From the NCBI GenBank assembly GCA_028023455.1, contig JAQFVV010012497.1:3534001-3598000 (forward strand): a stretch of 64,000 nucleotides of DNA, in the 5' to 3' direction. Each line of letters starts with the position of its first letter. Position 1 is the stretch's first letter. Origin of the DNA: Epiperipatus broadwayi (Eukaryota; Onychophora; Udeonychophora; Euonychophora; Peripatidae). This document shows, piece by piece, positions 48,990-62,060 of this stretch. Made by a program: the position numbers and the translations under genes. The notes beneath the pieces are model-generated. The model searched no databases and was not told where the DNA came from. It worked only from the letters and a program-made list of their open reading frames with translations.

Positions 48990-51900
48990 TTATATTTATA
49001 CTGTTATTACAATATTGTTTAATTAATGGGTATTTTATTTGTATTACACACACACACACATATATATATATATATTGTGCCCTTATCTATAGGTCATAAT
49101 AGGGTAGAATGGTCAATTGCTAAAAAAATTTTAAATTTTAAAATACGTTTGTGTAATATATTGATAATTGTATGATCGATTAGATCTTATAGTACAATTT
49201 AAGGCTGAAAATACCTGGTATATAAAAGTGTAATGAATTATTTTAAAGAAACAGTTAAATAAAGCTTAATTATATCCTTGCATATGGTTGTAAAAGCTGG
49301 CCATATAAAATAACACAGCTATAAATAGTTAAAAATATATTAATAATTCGAGTGTAATATTTTAAAACTAATAAATTAAATAAACGCTATATGTAATATT
49401 ATAATTATAATTAATATTCAAATTTAATCTAATATATTTTAAAATAAACTTTAGGATGGTGAGAATTATATTTAGTTCTACATTTTTAAATTATTTTCCA
49501 AATTTTTATAAAATATATCAGTTTTGGTAATTTAGACCGAGACGTAAATTAATAAAAATCAAATCATCTGATAAAGTTAGTAATCATGTGACTGTATATT
49601 ATATACCTTCACACACACGCTTGTTAGAATATAATAATAAAGTTTGTGAATTATGGAACTAAATGTAATTGCTGTCTATCGTTGAAATGAATGTTGAAAT
49701 ATTAAATAGTTATTTTAAATGTTTAAATGATGTAATATTTAAGTAGTGTTTAAAAGTTGAATACAGTTAATTAAAAAATTAAATATTTTATTTAAATAAA
49801 AACAAGATAAATTAAATATTAATATTACAATAGATATTAAATGATATTTTAATAATTGTTTTAAAGTAAATGATTTTGATAAAATTATAATTGAATTTAA
49901 AAATACTATTCTAAGTAATATTTAAGACATGATGTCATAAATTCTTTATTTTAAAAGGTTTAATCTATTATAAAACTAAAATGTGTAAATTTGTTCGCGC
50001 TAAAAAAGTCATTAACCAATCAACGGAGGTATTTTAGCAGACAAAATATAAGAATTAGACGGAGCGGGAAAAAGTAATGTGTAAGTGAAGGAGGGAGTAA
50101 CATATTTTTTAGCCGTATAAGATCGTAAGCTAGAAAAGTGATATAATTTTAAAATTTTATATTTATTTTAAAAGTTTTTTTTTAAATATAATATTTTGAA
50201 CTACCTTTACATGGAGGGCTAGTTTTAAAAAGTTTTCTTACCAGGATATTTTATTCAAGTTTAGCCAAAACCTTACAGTAAAATGGAAATACTACAGAAA
50301 ACAGTATATAGAAGTTATGATAAAGGAAAAATATTTGTAAAGTGCCTTGATACAGCTTTATTTATGCTCAACCAGAAATTTATAATTGTAACTCAGAGGA
50401 ATATAATTTGGACGTTATACGGAAAACTTAAAAGAGAAGTTATTTGCCGTCAGGAAAAATTATGACGCACAAATTTATAAGGCTACTCTGAAGTTATTTT
50501 ATTCTTCTCTATGGAAAAATTAAGATACGTATATCATAAAGAAAAAATTATGTAAAAGTTATAACAGAGAAAGAATGTTTGTCCTTTTTAAAGGAAACAT
50601 TACAAAGTATATAGTTACCAGAACTTTAAAAGAAAGGAAAAATTACCGAATAATGATAGGAAAGAGTCATTATTTTTTTTTAAAAAGGAAAGAAAAAACT
50701 AAGTGTTCATTATAAAAACGCTTAATAAAGATAGAGATTAGGAAAATGGAAATTTAAATTACTTAATGAAAATGGATCCATGGAGACAGAAAATTTTACT
50801 GAATACTTAAATAAAAGTACCTAGAAGATGCATCGTAAAAGTCGCGCGGGGGAAAATATTAGCAGAAAAATATTAGAAGAGAATATGTAGACGTTTTCTT
50901 TACGGGATTAATTGATATCATAATTAATAATTGTATTAAATATTATAAAAAACCAAGGATTGTCATCTATGAATATTTATTAAACAGAGCAATAATTGTT
51001 TTGCCTTAAAATTGAACAAGCAGGGAGAAGAACCTTAAGTGACAGAAGAAGAAATAATAAACATTTTTTTTTAGCTTTAATATGAACGGTTTTCAAGAAA
51101 ATTTGATGAAGAAGTACAGTAAATATAGTTTGGAATATTTTTTACTAATTTATTTTAAAATATAAAATGTTATGTGAGATTAGGGAAAACATATAAACAT
51201 AAATTTAGTAATATTAAAATTTAAATATAATAACTTGATAAAATTATAAAAATATTGTTTAAAAATAAAGTGTATGGATGTGAATCTTATATCTACAAGG
51301 ATCAAATGGATGGTGAAGCCCACGGAACGCGATCGAGGAGATAAAGGTCGTTTGGTAATTTTAATAGTTATTTATAATGCATAATGTATTTTTTTTTAGA
51401 TCATCTATTGACCTAAGAATGAAGTGTGAAAGTTTAAATTATATGTACACATTTTATACAACATTTTTAACATATAATGAGATAGGAGTAATTCGGAATA
51501 TGCATGCAATAATTTATTTAAAGCATATTAATAATATAATTTAACAGAACAATTGTGTGATTCTTTTGAACTTTCATGTGATAAAGTATTCAGATATTCA
51601 AATAGTTCGTATATGATTAAATATACGGAGGAAAGTAGTAAGCAAGCTGTCTTATAGAACAGTGGAATAGTTTTAAAATAAATGAATTTTATTATTGTTA
51701 GTAATGCAGATATGTATTTGTCGATGTACAGTATAGAAAAAATCTTGAGAAATAAGATCGGATAGTGACTTGGAAGTACTAGTGGAGAGGAAACCAAGAT
51801 GATGTTTTTTTTTTAAGAAATAGGAAAAATAAAGGATTTGGATCATATTTAGTTTTGTGTGATTTCAGTATAGTTAACTAAGCCCTATGACTGAACACAT

Positions 51901-53848
51901 ATAGTTTGGACAGTGTTTTTGCATATCTTTAAACTTTGGATGTTATAATAAAGCTGAAGAAATAGCTTTAGCATCGTTCCTATAATAGAGGTTGGTAGAC
52001 AGGTAAAGGTCACTCCTCTATAGTGTCTTTTAATTCACTGTGCCATGATTGTCAAGATATATGACGAGTAATATTCTAGTTGTATTTTGATCCTATGCAT
52101 CTATCTTCGCTATCCTTATTTTGTGAATCTGCATCGGTCAGAAAGATATTTTCAAAGAAATAATGAATAAAATAGAACTGAAGATATGTTATCGTTTATG
52201 TAAGAATAGTTTATTTGCTGGAATGTATAGAATTGTGTAACTTTAAAATTGAAAGTCCAAAATATCATAAAGAGAGAAAGAATCATATAATACATTGTAA
52301 AAATTAATTCAGAAATGAATATAAGATTTTAAAAAGAAATCTAAACCAAGTATTTTAAAAGTGATAATAAAATTTGAATGAATTTTTTTTAATAATATTT
52401 AGAAAATAAGTATTGCATATTTATTAAGAAATAGTTCAATAATGTATAATAAACATATACTTGTGCATGGTATATTAATAGTTGTAATTATATCATCCGA
52501 AGTAAGGCTTGAATGAGAATATTAGGATTAATAAACATCTGATAATGAACAATAAAAACCTAATACCGAATGTAGAACAATGTTTTGACTTTGTAAGATT
52601 CCATACAACCAATATGAAACTAAATTTTGTTATTTTGTAGAATTTTATTACGAATGTAAATTTTGTAAAAAAATGTAATTGTAATAATATTAGGGATGAA
52701 AAGTGTTTGTGATAATCATATAAGAAATGCATTTTGTAATAAGCTAACCATAATAATAAATCAAGTAATAATACTGTATTTTCTTAAGTGTTTTTTAAAA
52801 AAAAAAAAAGATTTAACTAGGAAAAGTAAATATTATTCTGATTTCATTTTATAAACTAATAAATTAAGTTGAGATATGAGAGTAAGGGATATCCAATGTA
52901 TATAGTGTAAAAATATTGTTAATTTATTTATGTTGTTAATAAACTTTGTTTTAAATTTGTTCTAAAGTTTTTGTGTCCGAGTTGTTATTTCTCCACATGG
53001 ATGCATGAAATCACGATACATGTATAATTGAAACAGACATATAGGTTTTGCACAAAAAGTAAACATAAAAGTGTTATAAGAATTTTGAGACTTTATTGGT
53101 ATGAAAAAATTAAAAGATCATAATTTTATATTATTTATTGGTCACCAGTTGATTGCCACAATATTACATTAAATTATATGCTAATGTTGCCACACGTATT
53201 CTGTTGTCAGATTATTAAAATACTACCACGTACGTATTTATTTATTTTATTTTAGGAAGAAATAAGATTATATTATATTATTATTGTTATTATTATTTTA
53301 TTATTGTTAGTTGTTGTGTAGTAGATTATGACATAAAAATTCCCTTTTCATATTTTACTACCGTAATTTTAAATCAGTTAGAATACAATTTCTGAACCTG
53401 AGATTTTATTTTATTTTACTTCATTTTATTTAATTGAGCTAGATTCTTGTTATAAAGAAGATTAAGATATGATTATTATTTTAATCGTAGTGCATAGAGC
53501 TCAGAAAGTCGTAAGAATACTATGAGTTAGTTATTTGGTATAGTAAAAAAAAAAGAGGGGATAGTGTTCTTATGCCATTGAGGTAGTATCATGTGGATAA
53601 TGTCTCAATGTAGTCTATCTCATTCCCCGTATTGTCACTCCATGTCTCATGAAAATAGTAAATATTTGTTAATTCATTTTAAAATTGAACCGTATTTGTA
53701 TTTTAAAATTAGAGCTAGTAATCATTTTAATTAATGCTGAATATTTCATTTATTTATTTGTTAACTGAGCTAGAACCCGTAATATTCGTAATAAACAGTA
53801 TATTTTTGGGGTGAGGACGCGGGGGGGGAGGTTAGAATATATATATAT
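48990..53848. other. AT-rich DNA, partly CpG-retaining, without recognised gene
   Basis: A CA/TA microsatellite lies at about 49,045-49,075. From about 49,990 to 51,350 the + strand is purine-rich and keeps scattered CpG (gttcgcgc, gtcgcgcggg, gaacgcgatcg). A 60-codon frame at 50283-50465 (MEILQKTVYRSYDKGK...) has no recognised domain. This may be a decayed element or a non-coding transcript. AATAAA occurs near 52,940. A run of G lies at about 53,820-53,828. Confidence 0.4.
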
Positions 53849-54211
53849 TAAGAACTTGAACTCAGACTTTCAAACTCCCTACAACTATGCATTCCACCTC
53901 ATACAACTGATACACATGAACCCATATATGTGAAAAAGATAAATGATCTCCAATATACATATTTCATGCTGAACATGCACTCATAGTAGGTTCAGATCAC
54001 TATCTCTTACACGCATATGCAATCAGTAGTCAATTTATATTAAGAATCTTCAAATTTTAATGGACAAGCTTCAATCTTCTCCACCCTCCAACTCTTCAGC
54101 CATCCATATTATTGAAAATCTGATAATGAAACATATGTAATCATGTGTATTAGTTGTATGAGATGAATTGCATAGTTATAGGGAGCTTGAAAGTCTGAGT
54201 TCAAGTCCTTA
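53849..54211. mobile_element. Non-autonomous element with ~70-bp terminal inverted repeats
   Basis: The ends 53849-53918 and 54142-54211 are inverted copies (about 88% identical by eye) sharing acttgaactcagactttcaa and catacaact. They enclose about 220 bp of unrelated sequence. The total of 363 bp with no coding capacity fits a MITE or fold-back element. Confidence 0.85.
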
Positions 54212-56378
54212 TAATTACATTAAGTTTAACATAAATAATATACTTATATTTGAATATTATTTATATATGAACACAAGAGATTTCCAGTTGTTCATTCTTT
54301 TTTCTAAAAAAGTTTTGTCTTGTGTTTGGATTGAGAGTATTTTGTTTATTTAATAAACTAATAATTTGAGTATTAATCTTGATGTATTACATACATTGTA
54401 TCCATTTCATTTAAAATAAAGTTACTCTGATTTTACAAGCTTTTCGCCTACACATTAAAATAGGCATATATAAAAGAGAAGGAAAGAAGTAGTTAGGTCA
54501 GATTTTTTTTTTTTTAAATTGCAAGCTATTTATTTATTTCATTCTTATTTATATCAGCAAGATTTTTTTAAAAAAAAAAATAAAAAAAAAAGAATGTAAT
54601 TTTTTTGGTTTAAATTAATTTGTAATAATAGATAAAAGTAACTGGTTTTATTATATATAATCTGGAACAATGTTTGTATATATAAAAAAAAGTTGTGAGG
54701 ATGGCAGTTTTTTTTATTATATAATTTTGATAATTAGAAAGAAAGATTTGGGAAAACCTCCTTGTTTTAAGAAAGCTGTAATATCATCATTATCAAAAAC
54801 TTTTTTTGATCAATTCAACCAGAAAGAAACTCTGTTTAACAATATTCCAGAAAATTAAAATCTGATTACAATAGCATATTCAGTTAAGTAAGAAGCAGTT
54901 AATTTGCAAACTATTTAATTGCAGCTAATATAGAAAACAGTATAATAGCTGAAAATCTCACCATGCTGGAATGACAAAAATTTATTTAGTGCACTAGTCA
55001 AGTAAGCCTGTAAATATGCAGCTTCCTGCAGATACCAATTTTGAAAGTATCACTTTCCAACATGCTCCAGTCATTGAGGATCTGGAACTATAGCACCAGT
55101 CATCTTTCTCATGATTTCTGTCATCTTATTCATGTTGAATACATAATCCAGTCACACCATTATTCTATCAGAAAAATAACTCAAGAAAAAAATATCAAAT
55201 GAAGCCTTAAATCTCAAAAACTATCTTGAAGATCAATTTTTAAAAAGGTTCAACTCTATATTTTTAGTAGATTACAGTGTAAAATCAGAATTCTGATTCT
55301 TTATTTAAAATAAAAAGGCTTTTCTAAAAAATATTTATAGCAAATATTAAACTTAATATTAATATTCTCTGAATAATTTTAGCATTTTGTTTTCCCATTA
55401 AATATATATTTAATTTTTTTTCTCTCAACATAATTTTTTTTTGTGTGGATGCTAAAGCAAATAAAATTTATAACTAAGTTCTTCTGCAATTATTAATATT
55501 TAATATTTGTTATAATTTTTATGTCTGTTTATCAATCAATCAATCCATGTTTTGCCAATCTTTATTTGTATAATTAAAACTATATTTAAATAATGATAAT
55601 TATATAATTGTTTGATATTGGATGTAAGCATATCAGAGTTCAGTTAAATTAAATCTAATTAAATGAATTTCCTCCTAAATGAATATTTACTCATCTAAAA
55701 TATATATATAAATATATATATTGTAAATAAATTTTTGTTTTATAATATTCATATTAAGTCTAGTTTCTCATTTCTTTGTCTCATTTTAAGCTTAGTTAAA
55801 CACAGCTATCACACACCTTCACCCCATACACATTTCCATGCTTTTCTTTTGAGATAGTAGTTGGTAAATGGAGTTATGAAGGGATTTGAACTTGAACTAT
55901 AGATGGTTTTCATTTTATATATGGTGCCCTAATCTGCAGAAGGTCAGATATGTTTTAAATAAATAAATGGCATCTATAATGGCAAAAAATAGATCCTCTC
56001 TGAACTTAGACATGGTTGATAGGAATGATGGTTAGAAACTAAAGCTAAATACCCAGTCTGGCCATCATTAGTTAGAATACTCAGTCCCAAGATAGTCAAA
56101 GTGATTATTCCTAACACATATTAACACCAGATTTAAATTCTCAAATGTTTTTATATCAAATTGCATAACTCTAAAAAGAGAGTAAAACTTTATGCCTGTT
56201 TCACTATGTAACTAAAACAAAGTAACTATACCTTCCAATGAGTTATGTAACCATACACTATTAAAAGACAGAGTGATATCATCTGCCCTTTAACATTTGT
56301 TGGTATTTCTGCTTAGCTTATTTACTTAATTTTAAATGAGAGAGTGAATTTGATCTATTTGTTATATATAAGTATAGA
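54212..56378. other. AT-rich DNA without recognised gene
   Basis: The segments at about 54,950-55,170 and 55,800-56,110 are more complex than average but unassigned. The 62-codon + strand frame at 54670-54858 shows no domain. Confidence 0.4.
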
Positions 56379-56645
56379 TACATATAAGGCTTTAACCTTA
56401 ATACTATGTGCCTTTTGAGTGCTCAATTTTACCATGAGAGTGACCTCTACAAATCTTAACACAAGACTATGACTTTATAAAGATAAGAGTGGCTGTCTTA
56501 TCTTCAACCTACTTTCTAATTATATAGGCAAATTCAAAGCATTTCAATTTGAGAGTGTGAAGCTAGTAATTTGTAGAGGTCACTCTCATGGTAAACTTAA
56601 GCACACAAAAGGTGCATAGTAGTAAGGGTAAAGCCTTATATGTAT
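56379..56645. repeat. Inverted-repeat element
   Basis: The arms 56379-56454 and 56569-56645 are inverted copies sharing accatgagagtgacctctac, and atacatataaggcttta at the ends. They enclose about 115 bp. There is no coding capacity and no hammerhead core. Probably a MITE-like or fold-back element. Confidence 0.85.
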
Positions 56646-59600
56646 TTGTGTTGACCATGCACTTAATAAGAATTAATGTTTACAACTTTAAATTAATTCA
56701 AAATATTTCTAAGATCTAAATATAAGTATAGAATATATTATATAGCATCACCATTTAAATAATCAGCGGATCAATACTGTATATTTCTTATGCTTAAATG
56801 GACACTAAAAGCAAACTACAGTGTTATTGAATGCATTCTAATTCTTATGATTAGAGCAACTAGTAATAAATCAGTAAATAAACAGTTTCTTTTAAAGTTT
56901 TGAGTAACTACATCTTCATGAAAATTAATACTGTATTTGAAATTTAATTTATAATTTTATGATTATTTATTTCATTGAGTATTACTAATATTTTGTCAAA
57001 AATATTTAACAACATTTGGATTTATGGATTTCAGAACTGCTTACCCTTTTCAAATATTAGTTAATCATTAAAGAAGATTCTGAATTGACAATTGAAGAAT
57101 ATATTTTTTGAAAAATATCAGACATTTTGTAAATGTTTTCGATACCTAAAAAAGATTATCAACTGTAGTTGATTTGTTGTAACATTTATCTGGTTAGTAC
57201 TCTCACTGCAATCAGATTATAGTTTTTATTTTTGAAATTTTATTTATAATTTTTTTGAAAATTGCTATTGATTTTTTGAGAGTCTTGAAAATCATTAGAA
57301 AGACTATGATTTCAGAAATACAAACAATTTCATCTTTATAGTTGTCAATCGTAATCTAACATTAGGTTTCTGTAAATTGAAAAGATTTATTTTAAACATA
57401 ATTATTTAGAATAAGACATTTACGTGTTCGTTATTTAGAAGATAAGATTTTTGATATACGTTTCAACATGGAGAAATAACATTTTTTAAACAACTGATAA
57501 TATTTTCAATTTATCATTTAAGTTGGCAAATAAAAAATTATTTATATTTTAAAAACTATTAGTTTATTAGGTTTTCATTGTAGTTATTTTTTAAAAATTA
57601 AAGTAAACCAAGATGGCTGATATATTACAAATATAAATTTATGAATGATCAAGAAAATTTATCTTTTTTAACATTTATAATTATATTCTTTAATTCATAT
57701 GGAAATACTGCACCAGGTTAATTTTATATTTAATCAGTTCATTTTTTTCATTCTCTTTTTGTTTTCCTACATGATATATATTTAATATTCAATATATAAA
57801 TGATCAACCTCATTTACATCAGATAATTAATATATTATGATTTAGTTTTGATGTACTTTAGTTTTAAGATGTTGCAGTCAACGTCATATTCATGAGAATA
57901 TGAAAAATAGTAAGATGATTTTTTTTTAGTATCTGCACTACAGTAAAATATCCATTAAAATCATTATCATAAAATAATATCCATAATGGTACAAAAGGAT
58001 ATGTCTCTCTTTCTTTTTGACTTTAAATAATCTTACTGTAGTCTTCATAATTCTTTTATTTCCAAGAACATGTCTAATTGAATTTCTTCTTCTAGTCTTA
58101 ATTTTCTTGGTATTTTCTTTTTGTGCAACTTTATATAAAATCTCTGTTTAAATTTGGAAGAATATGTAATAAAATATAAACACCTTGGACTAGAAATTAG
58201 ATGATTAAAATGGAAAGGAAAATATAAAAAGTTTAATAATAAAATGAGATACAGCTGAACAAGATTAATCAAAATGTTTAGTGTAGATAGGAATAAAATG
58301 CAAGCAATTGTTGTGATATGGTGTATTATATGATTGAACATGATACTTCATTTTGAAAATATAACAGTTCATAATTTAAATAATAATAGCTGAACAATTA
58401 GTTGCAGCCTGATAATAAAACAAGAATAACACTATTTTATTGAAACTTTGAATAATCAATGTTTATCATATGCTCTATTGCATTTTAAATCCTCATTCTC
58501 AGATTGATTTCTGGTTGTTGTCTTTATCAGTGACCTTGGGATTCAAAATTGAAAGTCATGAAGTCATGCATTTAACAAACACTCTTAAGTTTATTTTATT
58601 ATTCAAGCTAACAACCTAAATTGAAATCAGTCCATATAGTCCCAAATCAATCCATTAAAAAATTATATAGGTCTAATTCTAATTCAGTAGCTACATATTT
58701 ATTACTCTCAATTCTTTCTTAACCAAAAGTGTTTTCCTTGATTAGGAGTAACAATAATGATAACATATCATTTAGTTCTTCAGCCTTTTCTTTTTAGTGA
58801 CATCTGCTGTAAGTTTGAATAATCAGTGATTAATAAATAAGTTAGTGAAAAAAAATTTAAAAGATACTTTATATGATAAAAATAGTAATTGGTTTATCAT
58901 TTTAGATACAATTAATTGCAAATTTCAAATATTTTGGATGATGTTCCAATAACTTGATGAACTGAGTGATTAAAATGATTCTACACTTCTCAATAATTTG
59001 GCTTCACTTAATCAAATAATGTACTGGACATCTTTACTGAGTCCATCAATTCATTGAGTAATTGTCAGAATGCTTTTGAAATTAAAAAAATTCTATGTAT
59101 GTGTATAGAAATATTAAAAAACATTGATTCTGAAAAAAACATTATGTTACAGCAAAATATTTCTCTTTATCATATCTGCCATAAAAATTACTACATTCTA
59201 AATGTATGTATTATTTTTTGAAGATTTTGTATATATATGTATGAATTAATCGATATCCAATTATAACATTGCTTCTTACATAAATGAAATATTAAAAACA
59301 TTTAATATAACCTTAATGCATTTTTAGTGCAGAACATCTATTTCAAAGATAGACATTAATCAAAATAAAGAAGTAGTAATATAAATGCAAGTAGATTATT
59401 ACATTTCATTAAGAGTCTTCATAATTTATACTGTATATGACTTGTATTGACATAAGATAAATAAATAAACTGATAATTTATATTTAGTAGAAATTGTAGA
59501 ATATTTATAGTGAACCTTTATGTTCTCTAAACTTTGATACCAACCACTTCAGATAAATACATTTATGGTTATTAATAATCATTTGTTAAACCAGAGATTA

Positions 59601-61780
59601 TCCCTAGTTCTAAAAACTTTAAATCTCAATTAAAGATTAATATATTTATTTAATTAAGCACAATCACACAGAATGATTCAAATTAATCTCTCTTTTTCCC
59701 ATATGCCAATTGAAGAATGATGTTTCAACAAGAAATGTATTTGGGGAATCACTTATCTTTTTCAGATTTTTTTATTCATATGTTTCAAAAATGTATGATT
59801 TTTTTTTTTGCGAGTGAATATTTTCAATATATCTTTTTAAAAAAAATCATATATATTAATCTTTAACTGAGGTTTAATGTTTATAACTGGGCTACAAATA
59901 ATCTCTAGTTTAATAAATGATTAATAATAATCATTAATATATTTATCTGAATTTGTTTGTGTCAAAGTTGTGAGTGCAGAAAATTATAAAAGTAAAATAA
60001 TTTGTCATCGGTTAATACTGATCAAATGATAAATGCATATGTTGATTGATTTGATTAACTGCACATTTATCATAAAGTGCATCTTGGGAATCATTTATTT
60101 TTTTCAGAAGTCCTTATCAAGAATGTATAATGGAGTGGAAATTTTAAATATAACTAAAAATTGAGAATTTTTATAATTAATAATTGCAAAAAGATAATGA
60201 TAGCTAAAAAAAGTTTAAAACGTATGATGGGATAAAAATGCGATAATTTCTACCTTAAAAATAATTATAATAACCATTAATATGGGGAAGATAATATAAC
60301 TGTTTATGCAGTAAGTCTGATACTTTCATAATAAATTGCATTAATTTATTAAGGAAATGTATTGAAAATTATATATATTCATGACTTTTTCATAAATTTC
60401 TTCATGTACATTTAAAAACTCCAAAATAAAAATGGACCCATGCATATAAAAAATAAGGACAAATAACTTTTAAATAGCCACTATAGACTAAATGTTTTTG
60501 TACAACATTTCTCTGTCAATTAAACAGTGAAGGATATCTTACAGAAAAACCAAATGCTGATGGCAAGAGAATAAATTATCATCTTTGATTTACACTCTAG
60601 CCAAAATTAACTAGATACCCTATTTACATTTCAAAATTGGATTGTATGGTGGCTTAGGACAGATAAGCTATACTAAAGGGAGAGGGGGTCTGATTAGAAT
60701 TTTAAAAATAGTCAAGATTTATCTGGCCAGGATTGAAACCCAATTTTGGGCATGACAAAACAGTATAGTGTCATTATATCTTGAGACCTTTGCACATATG
60801 TATATCTACATTCTGTAGTGGGTACACATAACTAACGTACCATGCATGAATTCGAATTTTTTTCAATGCTAAAGCAGTTAGTCACTCATTTCGGCTATAT
60901 AATTATATGCTTTTTAAGCATCATATACTGTATATAATAAACAAAAATAATGCTCAAAGCTTAAACCCACGCTTTATAATTTACGATGCTTTTTATAAAT
61001 TTCTCCTTTATTTCTAAACCCATAAACCAGTTTTGGAGCCAGGAATAGTATGGAAGTATATGAATTTATATTCTTTGACCTTTGCTGATAAGGTTGTATT
61101 TATTTTTCTTCCTTTTAATTTTATTTACAAATGATCTTTGCCATGTCGTGTCACCGAAGTCCGGTTGTAATTACAAAAAAAAAAAAAAATGATTGCAACA
61201 TCTGAAAGAAATTATATTTAATATCTTAGACTTTTTAAACTCTTGAAGATAAATTTAAAACTTATTTTCTTAGAAATATTATTTTTTTGTTGTTGTTTTT
61301 TTTTTTGCACATAGGTTATTGTACGTCTTTTAATAAATAAATTGTTTTTAATAAAATAAAAAATATATAATGAAATTATAATCTGACAAACAAAGTAAAG
61401 ATTTGCTTTTAATAATTATTTAAAATGAATAGCGTGAATAAAAATCGATTACCGTATTTTGTGAAATTAAAAGTTAGGCCTTTTACAGTCTTGGATTATA
61501 GGACTATACTCCTCCCCGCTTCATATTCTCATTATATAGATAGTTTACAAAACCAACGATACATTATAATTTTGTATTTCTTCACCATTTTTTAAAATTA
61601 TAAACCTATCACTCAGAGCCTGGACGATCACTTTTGGTGCCGCCTTAAAAAATGTGCACTTTAAAATGATTGAAAAGGCTTATTTAAAATGGTCTACTAA
61701 ACAAAATATTAGATGTAATAGAAAATATATATATTAAATAAAAATCAACATATTTATTAAATATTTACATATTAAATACA
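56646..61780. other. AT-rich DNA; weak hammerhead-like structure near 58.5 kb
   Basis: Mostly featureless. On - at 58482-58549, an 11-bp stem (attttgaatcc with ggatttaaaat) encloses CTGATAA, then GAAATCAATC, reminiscent of a hammerhead but with a core change and no good stem II. The 98-codon - strand frame at 58045-58341 has no recognised domain. Confidence 0.35.
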
Positions 61781-61784
61781 ATGC

Positions 61785-62060
61785 CTCATTTTAGTGCCTA
61801 TTTTAGTTTGACGCTTGAGGCATCACCTCATCTACGGGGTCAGCTCCATAGAGTTGACAAAGATTATGTTGTGGAAATGGGATGGAGCAGATTATGGGAA
61901 AGCTTAGGGTGGGGAATGGAAGGGGAAGGTAAAGTGGCTAACAGGTTTCTTTGGGCACAGTTTCTGAGAGATTCCTGACTCCGTTTAAGGAGAAGTCACG
62001 GTACATCACATCACATCAGCTCTGCCAGTAAAGCAATAGGCCCACCGTAGGTCAAAGATC
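61785..62060 (-). repeat. Dispersed repeat, copy 2 (partner of 25.98-26.19 kb)
   Basis: The reverse complement aligns with 25,975-26,190 over about 170 bp. This copy extends further on both sides and is less decayed in GC content. The 65-codon + strand frame within it is a by-product of the repeat's composition rather than a gene, since the aligned copy does not keep the frame. No Pol III boxes are recognised. Confidence 0.8.

Noticed and set aside
61781-61978. 65-codon + strand frame with unusual tryptophan and glycine content
   Set aside because: It lies inside a dispersed repeat whose other copy does not preserve the frame.
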